Source of the DNA: an uncultured Bacteroidota bacterium
GTDB lineage: Bacteria; Bacteroidota; Bacteroidia; Flavobacteriales; Flavobacteriaceae
Assembly (NCBI GenBank): GCA_902626365.1
Contig: CACOFE010000003.1
Coordinates: 33,145-97,144 of the forward strand
Direction of reading: 5' to 3'
DNA length: 64,000 nucleotides
Shown here: positions 24,998 to 33,097 of the stretch, piece after piece
Layout: the number at the start of each line of letters is the position of its first letter
Numbering within the stretch: the stretch's first letter is position 1
The notes under the pieces: model-generated
Database searches by the model: none
Told to the model about the DNA's origin: nothing
Seen by the model: the letters and a program-made list of their open reading frames with translations, nothing else
Translations under genes and position numbers: made by a program

Positions 24998-26961
24998 AAA
25001 TTAGTTGACAAACTAAATAAATAGGATCTTAAACTTGCAGGCTCATAAAATCTGTTGCCAAATGCATTTAGCCTAATGTTGTCAAAATACTTTTCGTCAA
25101 ATAAATTTCGTATTTGCAGGCCTGCTGTAATTTCTAAATCTTTTATTCTGTAGGAGTTTTTTAAAGCAAGATTTGACAAGAAAAATGAAGGAACTTTAAC
25201 CTGATTCATATCATCAGCAAATAATGAATGTGCATACTTTAGGTCAAACTTTGCATAAAAGCTGTCTTTATTATAAATCCATTCAACTGAAAAATTTGAT
25301 TTCGGCACACCAGGTAGCTGCCCATTAATAAGTTGGTTTGTGAACTCATAATTTGCTTGAGTATAAGAAGCATTAAAAGTGTTTAGCTTACTTGGCCTGT
25401 AAGACCCTTCGAGTTCAATTCCATATCTTTTTGAGGTTCCGAGGTTTCTATAATAATTCATTCCCCAAATTTCATAACTCACAATTTCATCTTCAGTATC
25501 AATATAAAAAGCTGTTAAATTATAAGAAATATTTTTATGAGATTTTCTAAAACCTAGATCTGCACCTTTTGAAATCATTGGTGATAGTTCTTCGTTAAAA
25601 CCTGATCCAAACGGGTTTGATGAAAGCTCGCTTAGCGAAGGTGTTTCATAGGCATGACCATAGTTAATATAAATTTCTCCATTTTTAGTTGCTTTAAAAA
25701 TTAATCCCAGATTTGGCGATAATGCGTTTAATGATTTTGAGTAGTCAATATATTGTTGGTCTATCCCAATATTGTCATCCAAAGAAATTTCATGCCCGTC
25801 ATATCTCAACCCAGCTTGTATACTATATTTTGGTTTATTATATGAGCCCAAAATAAATGCTCCATAAGACCTGAAGGATTCTATTTGGTCCATTACTTTG
25901 ACTCCTTTTTCACCGTCATTGTTTTCAAATCTTTTTCTGTCATCTTTCTGACCTTGAATAGATGTACCGACTATCCATTCAAAATTCTGAGATTTGTCTT
26001 TAATACTTAATTCTACTCCAGAAAAATCTCTGTTTAATTCAACATAACCTCCATTTGTAAATGGAAGTAGTCCAACAAAATCTCTATTACTGTAATATAA
26101 GTTTGAATTAATCTGGCCTAGTTTTGTATCCCATTCTAAAACCACCCCCGTTTGTATTTGTTTGATTGATTCTTGGGAATTGTAAAGCACATTTCTATCC
26201 CTAGCTTGAGATCTGTTTTCCTCTACTGATTCAATATTTAATCCTCCAGGATCAAAAGCATACGGGCTATCAAAATAAAGCAAATTGAATTTCAAATTCA
26301 TGTTTTGAAATTTCCTGGCATGCTTAAAAAACAAGGACTTATTTAAGTAGCTGCTATGATCTCTATAGCCATCACTCTCAGCTTGAGAGATGTTTAAAAT
26401 AGTGGATGACTTTTCACTTTCTTTTGAATATATTCCTCTGATATTTTTATATCCATAACTTCCATAGCCAGCTTCAATAATATAATCGTCAGAAAGATTA
26501 GAATAGGTGTTTATACTTACTAACCCTCCAGAAGCATTACCATGTCTTGTGGATGACAGGCTTTTCATAATCTCAACATTCTCAATTAGCTCAAAAGGGA
26601 TGTTATCTACTTGTGATTGGCCATCTGGTGTTGTAAGTGGTATTCCATCTAGAATAATTTTTAACCCCCTAATTCCAAAAGCTGAACGGGCACCAAAACC
26701 CCTAATTGCCATTCGGTTGTCTTGTGCTTGATTTTCACTATTTGTAATCCAAAGTCCAGCAGAAAAATCAATTGCATCTTGAAAATTCACAGGTCTAATT
26801 TGATATTCATCATAAGAAATTTCTGATACCGATAGTGCAGGGTTAGTCTGATTAATTAGTGCGCTCTTAAGCACCACCTCATCCAAATTCAAAGTGTCTG
26901 ATTGTATGGCAAATACATTGATTTGAATAAAAAACAAAACAAATGAAAATGTTTTTTTCAT
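24994..26961 (-). CDS. TonB-dependent outer-membrane receptor (siderophore/cobalamin type)
   Basis: A 655-residue receptor with a signal peptide at about 1-18 (INVFAIQ), a plug domain (about 45-160; RMAIRGFGARSAFGIRGLKIILDGIPLTTPDGQSQ and HGNASGGLVSINT) and a beta-barrel ending in a terminal aromatic (FSLSTNF). It lacks the CarboxypepD-like N-terminal domain of SusC proteins and has no SusD partner, so it is of the FecA/CirA/BtuB group. The ligand is unknown; iron-siderophore uptake is the usual role. It follows an MFS gene by 3 bases in the same direction. Confidence 0.9.
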   Translation of the reverse strand: MKKTFSFVLFFIQINVFAIQSDTLNLDEVVLKSALINQTNPALSVSEISYDEYQIRPVNFQDAIDFSAGLWITNSENQAQDNRMAIRGFGARSAFGIRGLKIILDGIPLTTPDGQSQVDNIPFELIENVEIMKSLSSTRHGNASGGLVSINTYSNLSDDYIIEAGYGSYGYKNIRGIYSKESEKSSTILNISQAESDGYRDHSSYLNKSLFFKHARKFQNMNLKFNLLYFDSPYAFDPGGLNIESVEENRSQARDRNVLYNSQESIKQIQTGVVLEWDTKLGQINSNLYYSNRDFVGLLPFTNGGYVELNRDFSGVELSIKDKSQNFEWIVGTSIQGQKDDRKRFENNDGEKGVKVMDQIESFRSYGAFILGSYNKPKYSIQAGLRYDGHEISLDDNIGIDQQYIDYSKSLNALSPNLGLIFKATKNGEIYINYGHAYETPSLSELSSNPFGSGFNEELSPMISKGADLGFRKSHKNISYNLTAFYIDTEDEIVSYEIWGMNYYRNLGTSKRYGIELEGSYRPSKLNTFNASYTQANYEFTNQLINGQLPGVPKSNFSVEWIYNKDSFYAKFDLKYAHSLFADDMNQVKVPSFFLSNLALKNSYRIKDLEITAGLQIRNLFDEKYFDNIRLNAFGNRFYEPASLRSYLFSLSTNF

Positions 26962-26964
26962 TAT

Positions 26965-28227
26965 TTATTTATTATCGTTCATGTCTTTAGTTAAATCTAA
27001 TTTTCTAAATGTTGGAAATTTAATTGCCGTAAACCCAACTGTCAATATTGTCATCACCCCTCCAAAAACCACAGCAGGCACAGTTCCCATTAGTTTTGCA
27101 GTTGCACCACTTTCAAATGCCCCTAGCTCATTAGATGAACCTACAAATATTGAATTCACAGAAGCAACTCTTCCTCTGAATTCATCTGGGGTTTTTAATT
27201 GTAAGATTGTTTGTCTTATAATCATTGAAACTCCATCGGTTAACCCATACATAAACAAAGCAAAGACCGATAGCCAGAATATGTCGGAAACTCCAAATAC
27301 AATTATGGAAATTCCAAAACAGAAGATAGCAAAGAGCAACTTCTTACCAGCATTTCTTGTAAGCGGTATATGTGCAGAAGCAATCATCATTAAAACTGAG
27401 CCAACGGCTGGTGCTGCCCTTAAAATTCCAAACCCCTCTGATCCCACATTTAATATGTCTTGAGCATAAATTGGAAGTAGTGCAATAGCTCCTCCAAATA
27501 ATACGGCAACCATATCAAGAGTCAATGCAACTAGTATAGATTTTGTTTTGTAAACAAAATTTAGTCCAGCCTTAAGGCTTTGAAATATTGGTTCGCCAAT
27601 CTTGGGATTTAAAATAGGTTTCTTTTTTATAAATCCGATTAATAAAAGTCCTATTACAATTGTAGCAAGTACTATTCCCATTGAATTGTGAACACCAATC
27701 CAAGCAATGGAAAATCCTGCAAATGCTGGGCCTAAGACTACAGCTAATTGCCAGGTTGAACTACTCCAGGTTGCTGCGTTTGGATAGACACGTTTTGGCA
27801 CAATCAAAGCAACTAATGAAAAAATTGTTGGACCAATAAACGCTCTTACAAATCCACCAATAAATACTAATATATAGATGCCAATTAAGATTTCAGAGTT
27901 TTCATAATTTTCATAAGCATAGGGGCTTGTAATGAAATAGTAGCCTATGGCAACCAATAAAAATGCTGTAATACATTGAAGAAATAGCATCTTTTTTTCC
28001 CGTTGATCAACTATGTGGCCCGCAAACAGTGCTGTTGAAATTGCAGGGACAACTTCCACTAGCCCAATCAAACCTAATGATAAGGGGTCTTTTGTTAAAC
28101 TGTAAACCTCCCACTCAACGATTATAAACTGCATGGACCAGCCAAAGACTAGAATGAATCTTATGACAAGAAAAAAGTTAAATTCCTTAAATCTTAGTGC
28201 TGCGTACGGGTCTAGTTTTTCTTCCAA
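26965..28227 (-). CDS. MFS transporter (EntS/MFS_3-like)
   Basis: A 420-residue 12-helix major facilitator protein. The N-terminal FLVIRFILVFGWSMQFIIVEWEVYSLTKDPLSLGLIGLVEVVPAI and the loop HIVDQREKKMLF fit the group that includes the enterobactin exporter EntS. TTG at 28227 is the start, one base after the preceding gene's stop. The next gene on the same transcript is a TonB-dependent receptor, so a metallophore exporter/importer pair is possible, but there are no synthesis genes nearby to support it. Confidence 0.85.
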   Translation of the reverse strand: MEEKLDPYAALRFKEFNFFLVIRFILVFGWSMQFIIVEWEVYSLTKDPLSLGLIGLVEVVPAISTALFAGHIVDQREKKMLFLQCITAFLLVAIGYYFITSPYAYENYENSEILIGIYILVFIGGFVRAFIGPTIFSLVALIVPKRVYPNAATWSSSTWQLAVVLGPAFAGFSIAWIGVHNSMGIVLATIVIGLLLIGFIKKKPILNPKIGEPIFQSLKAGLNFVYKTKSILVALTLDMVAVLFGGAIALLPIYAQDILNVGSEGFGILRAAPAVGSVLMMIASAHIPLTRNAGKKLLFAIFCFGISIIVFGVSDIFWLSVFALFMYGLTDGVSMIIRQTILQLKTPDEFRGRVASVNSIFVGSSNELGAFESGATAKLMGTVPAVVFGGVMTILTVGFTAIKFPTFRKLDLTKDMNDNK

Positions 28228-28228
28228 G

Positions 28229-29008
28229 CTAATTGCTTAATTCTTTTGCTTGATCAATCAAAAATTCTGCCTCTTTTTTCATCTCTGGTAATTTTAAATG
28301 TACATAGTCATCATAATTCGGATGTAAAACTAGCAAGTTCATTGAACTGATTTTCTTTTGATAGTACTTTTCAATTATATATTTATAAACATTTTGTTGA
28401 AGTGTGTATCTGTTAAAACTATTGTCTGCTACGTGAGATAAGCCATCATAACCAAAGTTAAAATCCTTCAAAATGGGGTGATTGTTTTGATCAATCAATT
28501 TCGAAGTTCTTTTCCAGTCAAAAATAAATAGTTCGCCGTTTTCTTTTTCATAAACCATGTCAACAGTACCAGCTAATGAAAGATGTTCGTCATAAATTCT
28601 CCACTCTGTTCTGTATGCTTTTAATCTTTTGTATTTATTGTGAAAATTTTTAAAGTATTGAAACTCAGGAGGATACTCTTTGTGGAGTTTTGAGTTGTAA
28701 AAATCTTCTATCTTCTCATGTAATATGGTCCCTTTTGATGCTGCATCAACTCTCTTATTTTCCCAATCATCCAAGATTTGTTTTATAACTGACTCTAATA
28801 TTTCAGAATCATAATCAATATAATCTCGTTCTAATTTTTCTTTAGCCTTTCTTTCTGCCCAGTAAGCTTTATCAAATTTTGGGAAAAACTTATCAATTAT
28901 TTCTGTAACTGAAAATTTAATCTTTTTGCCATCAACAAAATAATTGTGATTAGCCTCATCAAAACTAATCCTGTCATCGTTTATATGTCTATTAGATTCT
29001 GCTAACAA
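28229..29008 (-). CDS. PD-(D/E)XK superfamily nuclease (RecB/Cas4/MGME1-like)
   Basis: A 259-residue protein starting with TTG at 29008. It carries the ordered motif set of RecB-type exonucleases: GTILHEKIE with His97, GTVDMVY with Asp150, FIFDWKR with Asp164-x-Lys166, and LQQNVYKYIIEK (the Q-x-x-x-Y motif, about 204-210). The set is complete, so an active metal-dependent DNA exonuclease is expected. There is no cysteine cluster of the Cas4 iron-sulfur kind and no CRISPR array near. The motif spacing recalls the mitochondrial MGME1 single-strand exonuclease. It stands in a tight run with osmC and rsmI upstream and the MFS gene downstream. Confidence 0.8.
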   Translation of the reverse strand: MLAESNRHINDDRISFDEANHNYFVDGKKIKFSVTEIIDKFFPKFDKAYWAERKAKEKLERDYIDYDSEILESVIKQILDDWENKRVDAASKGTILHEKIEDFYNSKLHKEYPPEFQYFKNFHNKYKRLKAYRTEWRIYDEHLSLAGTVDMVYEKENGELFIFDWKRTSKLIDQNNHPILKDFNFGYDGLSHVADNSFNRYTLQQNVYKYIIEKYYQKKISSMNLLVLHPNYDDYVHLKLPEMKKEAEFLIDQAKELSN

Positions 29009-29010
29009 TT

Positions 29011-29427
29011 TTAATTGTACTTAATTTCAATTTTAACTTTAGAAAATCCTCTAAACATTTCCATTACTCCGCAATATCTTGTTACAGATAAATCAACAGA
29101 TTTTTTTATTTTATCTTTGTCTAAATCTGTTCCGAAAAAATGATATTCAACTGTGACTTCATTATAATATCTTGGGTGCTCATCTGTCAATGACGCTGTT
29201 GTATTTATTTTAAAATCGTCTAATTCAACTCTCATTTTTTTAAGAATTGCAATAACATCCAGGCCTGAGCATACTGCCAGCGACCCTAACATAATTGCTT
29301 TAGGTGAAGCAATTTTTTCTTCTCCATCCGTACTAGTTCCCAGAATTGTTGAAACGCCATTTGGGTTAATGCATTCAAACTCTGTCGTTCCTTTTTTCCA
29401 ATTTGTAATAACTGTATTTGTATCCAT
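29011..29427 (-). CDS. OsmC/Ohr-family protein
   Basis: A 138-residue OsmC-like protein, the family of thiol peroxidases that reduce organic hydroperoxides. The two conserved cysteines are seen: one in LAVCSGLDVIAIL (about 53) and one in TRYCGVMEMF (about 118). Central DDFKINTTASLTDEHPRYYNEVTVEY is the usual dimer-forming strand-helix. Length is normal for the YhfA/OsmC branch. It lies between the nuclease gene (gap 2 bases) and rsmI (gap 5). Confidence 0.9.
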   Translation of the reverse strand: MDTNTVITNWKKGTTEFECINPNGVSTILGTSTDGEEKIASPKAIMLGSLAVCSGLDVIAILKKMRVELDDFKINTTASLTDEHPRYYNEVTVEYHFFGTDLDKDKIKKSVDLSVTRYCGVMEMFRGFSKVKIEIKYN

Positions 29428-29432
29428 ATTTT

Positions 29433-30101
29433 TTAGTTTGGTGAAAGGACAATTACAAATTCTCCTTTCGGTTTCTTTTTTTCAAAGTGCTCAATTGCAT
29501 CTTTAATTTTTCCACGAAAAGTTTCCTCATGGATTTTTGTAAGCTCTCTAGAAACACTTACGCTACTCTCTTCATTATAGTAAGTTGATAAATCATTTAA
29601 TGTTTTTAGAATCCTATGAGGAGATTCATAAAATATAACTGTCCTGTTCTCTTCTGATATTTCCTTTAATCTTTTAGTTCTTCCTTTTTTTACCGGTAAA
29701 AAACCCTCAAATAAAAATCTGTCAGACGGCAAACCTGAATTAACCAGAGCTGGAATCAAGGCTGTTGCACCAGGCAGGCATTCAATCTCAATATTGTTCT
29801 TAATGGACTCACGAATCAATAAAAATCCTGGATCAGAAATCCCAGGTGTTCCTGCATCAGAAATTAACGCAATTTCAAAACCACTATTTAACTTATCAAT
29901 GATTGATATTAGCTTTTTGTGCTCATTGTGCATGTGATAAGACTCAACGCTGTTTTCAATATTGTAATGCTTTAATAATTTTAATGAGGTTCTGGTATCC
30001 TCAGCTAAAATTAAGTCAACTGATTTAAGAGTTTCAATTGCTCGAAATGTGATATCAGCTAAATTCCCTATTGGTGTTGGTACAATGAATAGCTTACTCA
30101 T
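29433..30101 (-). CDS. rsmI: 16S rRNA (cytidine-1402-2'-O)-methyltransferase RsmI
   Basis: A 222-residue SAM-dependent methyltransferase of the tetrapyrrole-methylase fold that modifies C1402 in 16S rRNA. Signature stretches are LFIVPTPIGNLADITFRAI at the start, AEDTRTSLKLLKHY, ALISDAGTPGISDPGFLL and LPGATALIPALVNSGLPSDRFLFEGFLP. It is on the short side for the family: a C-terminal extension found in some homologs is missing, which is normal for many Bacteroidota. It is probably the first gene of the run through osmC, nuclease, MFS and receptor. Confidence 0.95.
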   Translation of the reverse strand: MSKLFIVPTPIGNLADITFRAIETLKSVDLILAEDTRTSLKLLKHYNIENSVESYHMHNEHKKLISIIDKLNSGFEIALISDAGTPGISDPGFLLIRESIKNNIEIECLPGATALIPALVNSGLPSDRFLFEGFLPVKKGRTKRLKEISEENRTVIFYESPHRILKTLNDLSTYYNEESSVSVSRELTKIHEETFRGKIKDAIEHFEKKKPKGEFVIVLSPN

Positions 30102-30214
30102 TAAAAATCTTTAAATTAAATTTAACTTAGGTTAATATCAGCTTGTTTTTTACTAAATTTATTTGATTCAATTTTAAAAATCAATTAAGCTATCAACTTT
30201 TTTAAATTTACAAA

Positions 30215-30829
30215 ATGTTTCTTGAAAATACTTTAAACTTTAATAAACAAACTGGATGGATTGAGGTTGTTTGTGGATCAATGTTTTCTGGAAAAACTGA
30301 GGAGTTGATAAGAAGAATTCGAAGGGCTCAGTATGCTAACCTTAATGTGATAATTTTTAAGCCCAAATTGGATACAAGGGATAAAAAAAACACTGTAGTG
30401 TCTCATGATGGCACAGTTATTCAATGTGAAACAATTAGGAAATCTGAAGAAATCTATAAAAGAGTAAAAGATTATAAAGTTGTAGGAATTGATGAAGCAC
30501 AATTTTTCGATGATGGTATTGTTGAGGTTTGTAATACGCTTGCTGATCGTGGAATAAGGCTTGTCGTTGCTGGACTTGATATGGACTATAAAGGAGTTCC
30601 TTTTAAAAATATGGCCAATCTTATGGCAACCGCTGAATATGTCACCAAAGTCCACGCTATATGTCCAAAAACCGGCGGGCTTGCTCAATATAGTTACAGA
30701 AAAACAAAGAGTAAAAAAAGAATTCTATTAGGAAAAGAAGATGAATACATGCCTTTAAGCCGAGCAGCATACGTTGAAAAATCTGTCAAGAAAGCAAAAA
30801 AGGTGTCAGGAAAAAAAAATAAAGATTGA
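30215..30829 (+). CDS. tdk: Thymidine kinase (type II)
   Basis: A 204-residue enzyme that phosphorylates thymidine in the salvage pathway. The P-loop is GSMFSGKTEELIRR (about 22-35), the catalytic Glu region is VVGIDEAQFFDD (about 90-101), and the lasso part reads ICPKTGGLAQYSYR. Only one cysteine remains where type II kinases often have a Cys4 zinc site; the later pair is replaced (MPLSRAAY). That substitution is usual among Bacteroidota kinases as I recall them. The stop overlaps the TTG start of alr. Confidence 0.95.
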   Translation: MFLENTLNFNKQTGWIEVVCGSMFSGKTEELIRRIRRAQYANLNVIIFKPKLDTRDKKNTVVSHDGTVIQCETIRKSEEIYKRVKDYKVVGIDEAQFFDDGIVEVCNTLADRGIRLVVAGLDMDYKGVPFKNMANLMATAEYVTKVHAICPKTGGLAQYSYRKTKSKKRILLGKEDEYMPLSRAAYVEKSVKKAKKVSGKKNKD

Positions 30830-31914
30830 AAAAAACAATATTAGAAATTGACCTTAAAGCCCTTGGGCACAACTTCAATGTTATTTCTTCCAAATTAAGT
30901 TCTCAAACAAAGTTTATGGCTGTAGTTAAAGCCAATGGATATGGGTCTAACAGTGTAGAAATTGCAAAAAGATTAGAATTCTTGGGTGTCGATTATTTTG
31001 CGGTTGCATTTGTAAGCGAAGGGGTTGCTCTGAGGAAATCTGGAATTAAAACACCTATTTTGGTGTTACTTCCGCAGGTTGAATCCATTAAAGAAATTAT
31101 AAAATATAACTTAGAGCCAAGCCTCTATTCATTTTATTTTCTTGATAACTTTATTGATTATCTAAGTTCTAATGAAAGAAAAAATTATCCATGTCATTTT
31201 AAAATAAACACTGGGCTAAATAGAGTTGGATTTAATGAAAAAGAAACAGAAAAGGCTATAAGTAAAATCCAAAGTTGTGATTCTATTAGGTTAGTAAGCA
31301 TATATTCGCATTTAGCTGCAACTGATGATTCTCAGGAATCAAAGTTTACATTATCTCAAATAAATCTATTTAAAAAAATATCCTCAAATATAAAATCCGA
31401 GCTTTCATATAACCCTATTCTTCATATGTCAAATACTTCTGGAATTTATAATTATCGTGAGTGTGAATTTGATATGGTACGATCTGGAATCGGATTATAT
31501 GGTTATAATAATGAGCTTAACAAAGAGTTAAGGCCAGTTCATACGTTAAAATCTATTATTGCTCAAATAATTGAAGCTAAAAAAGGAGACTCAATTGGGT
31601 ATAACCGAGCCTTTATTTGTACAGAAAAAACAAAAGTTGGAATTATTCCTCTTGGGCATGCTGACGGAATTAATAGATATTTCTCAAATAACGGATATGT
31701 TATTGTAGGTGGTAAAAAAGCTAAAGTAATAGGGAATATATGCATGGATGTATTTATGGTAAAGCTAAATGATTTTGATGTGCATGAGGGAGATGAAGTA
31801 ATCATATTCGACGAAAACAATAATGCAGAAGATTATGCAAGAAGTGTTGGTACAATTTCCTATGAAATTCTGACAAATTTGTCAGAGAGAATCGAAAGAA
31901 AATATATCGGATAG
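30826..31914 (+). CDS. alr: Alanine racemase
   Basis: A 362-residue PLP enzyme that makes D-alanine for peptidoglycan. The PLP-binding Lys35 lies in MAVVKANGYGSNS; the second catalytic residue, Tyr, is in SIGYNRAFICTEKTKVGIIPLGHADGINR. ICMDVFMVKL near the C-terminus is the usual beta-domain motif. The start is TTG in a TTGA overlap with the thymidine kinase stop, giving MKKTILEIDLKALGHNF, the normal N-terminus. Confidence 0.95.
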   Translation: MKKTILEIDLKALGHNFNVISSKLSSQTKFMAVVKANGYGSNSVEIAKRLEFLGVDYFAVAFVSEGVALRKSGIKTPILVLLPQVESIKEIIKYNLEPSLYSFYFLDNFIDYLSSNERKNYPCHFKINTGLNRVGFNEKETEKAISKIQSCDSIRLVSIYSHLAATDDSQESKFTLSQINLFKKISSNIKSELSYNPILHMSNTSGIYNYRECEFDMVRSGIGLYGYNNELNKELRPVHTLKSIIAQIIEAKKGDSIGYNRAFICTEKTKVGIIPLGHADGINRYFSNNGYVIVGGKKAKVIGNICMDVFMVKLNDFDVHEGDEVIIFDENNNAEDYARSVGTISYEILTNLSERIERKYIG

Positions 31915-32005
31915 TATCATCAGGGACTTGTTTTAATTGATTTTTGTAGCTTTAGACTCGTTTGCAATGCAAAAAATGCGTGGTATTTTGAGACAAATTA
32001 TATTT

Positions 32006-33088
32006 ATGTTTGGCGGATTTAAACCCATTTTAAGAAAATTACTTTTATGTTTTATTCTTTTCAGCTACAGCTGTAGCGATGAGCCTTATGTTTTAGTAGA
32101 GTTTTCACCTGTAAATTATAACCTTGCTGAAATGCCTTATGATAATTTGTCTGAATACAATTTTTTTGAGGGAAATATGAAAGAACTAAGCCCTGTATAT
32201 GGAGTAATTCCTTATGAACTAATCAGCTCTTTATTTACTGATTACTCTGTTAAAAACCGTTTTCTTTGGATGCCTGATGGCAAAACTGCTAACTACATTT
32301 CAAGCTCAAGCGTATTTGACTTTCCAGTGGGTACCATTTTAATAAAAAACTTTTCTTATGATAATATTTTACCTGACTTAGTTAGTAAAAATATTGAAAC
32401 GAGACTTATGATAAAAAAAGACAGTGGTTGGATATTTGCTGACTATATATGGAATGAAGATCAAACCGAGGCAGAGTTCAGTTTGGATGGAAGTGTGGTT
32501 GATATCACCTGGCTTCAAAACGGAGTTGAAAAAACCGCTAATTATAGGATTCCAAGTGCAAGCGAATGCTTAACTTGTCATAAAATGTCTGATGTGGCTA
32601 TCCCTAATGGTGTAAAACCAAGAAATATAAATAAAACCCTTGAGTATAGTTCACATTCAATGAATCAGCTTGACAAATGGATGGAAATGGGTTATTTGAA
32701 TACCTATCCCGAGGATTTGGAATCTGTTGTAAATTGGAAAGATTTATCGGAACCGCTGGAAAATAGGGTAAGATCTTACATCGATATAAATTGTGCCCAT
32801 TGTCACTCTGATAATACTCACTGTGAATATAGGCCAATAAGGCTTAGTTATGAAGCAACACAAGATCTGGCAAATATGGGGGTTTGTTTAACTCCTGACA
32901 CCAATCTAGGAAATGGGACTGATATGGTAATTAACCCTGGTAATATTAATAGGTCTGTTCTACACTTTAGAATGACCAGTAACGAAGAACAATATAGAAT
33001 GCCATTAATTGGAAGAAGTATCGTGCATGATGAAGCAATTGCTATGATCGAAGAATGGATTACTTCTTTAGATGATGACTGTAACTAA
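32006..33088 (+). CDS. Di-haem c-type cytochrome lipoprotein (SO2930-like family)
   Basis: I choose the ATG at 32006 (360 residues) because it puts a lipoprotein signal, ILRKLLLCFILFSYSC, near the N-terminus; in-frame starts at 31937, 31967 and 31976 would lengthen the leader. Two haem c motifs are visible: CLTCHK (about 190-195) and CAHCHS (about 260-265). The body between, DGKTANYISSSSVFDFPVGTILIKNF and RIPSASECLTCH, matches the type of the SO2930/HNE_0200 conserved cytochromes. It is probably an electron-transfer lipoprotein facing the periplasm or the outside. The next gene, a VCBS/ASPIC surface protein, follows after 9 bases. Confidence 0.78.
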   Translation: MFGGFKPILRKLLLCFILFSYSCSDEPYVLVEFSPVNYNLAEMPYDNLSEYNFFEGNMKELSPVYGVIPYELISSLFTDYSVKNRFLWMPDGKTANYISSSSVFDFPVGTILIKNFSYDNILPDLVSKNIETRLMIKKDSGWIFADYIWNEDQTEAEFSLDGSVVDITWLQNGVEKTANYRIPSASECLTCHKMSDVAIPNGVKPRNINKTLEYSSHSMNQLDKWMEMGYLNTYPEDLESVVNWKDLSEPLENRVRSYIDINCAHCHSDNTHCEYRPIRLSYEATQDLANMGVCLTPDTNLGNGTDMVINPGNINRSVLHFRMTSNEEQYRMPLIGRSIVHDEAIAMIEEWITSLDDDCN

Positions 33089-33097
33089 AACAACAAT

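Noticed and set aside
26981-27463. 160-codon frame antisense to the MFS gene
   Set aside because: It lies wholly inside a well-supported MFS transporter and has no motif; long antisense frames are common in such membrane-protein genes.
31937-32005. Longer N-terminus for the di-haem cytochrome from TTG 31937
   Set aside because: It would put 23 residues of no clear function in front of a good lipoprotein signal; the ATG at 32006 is preferred.
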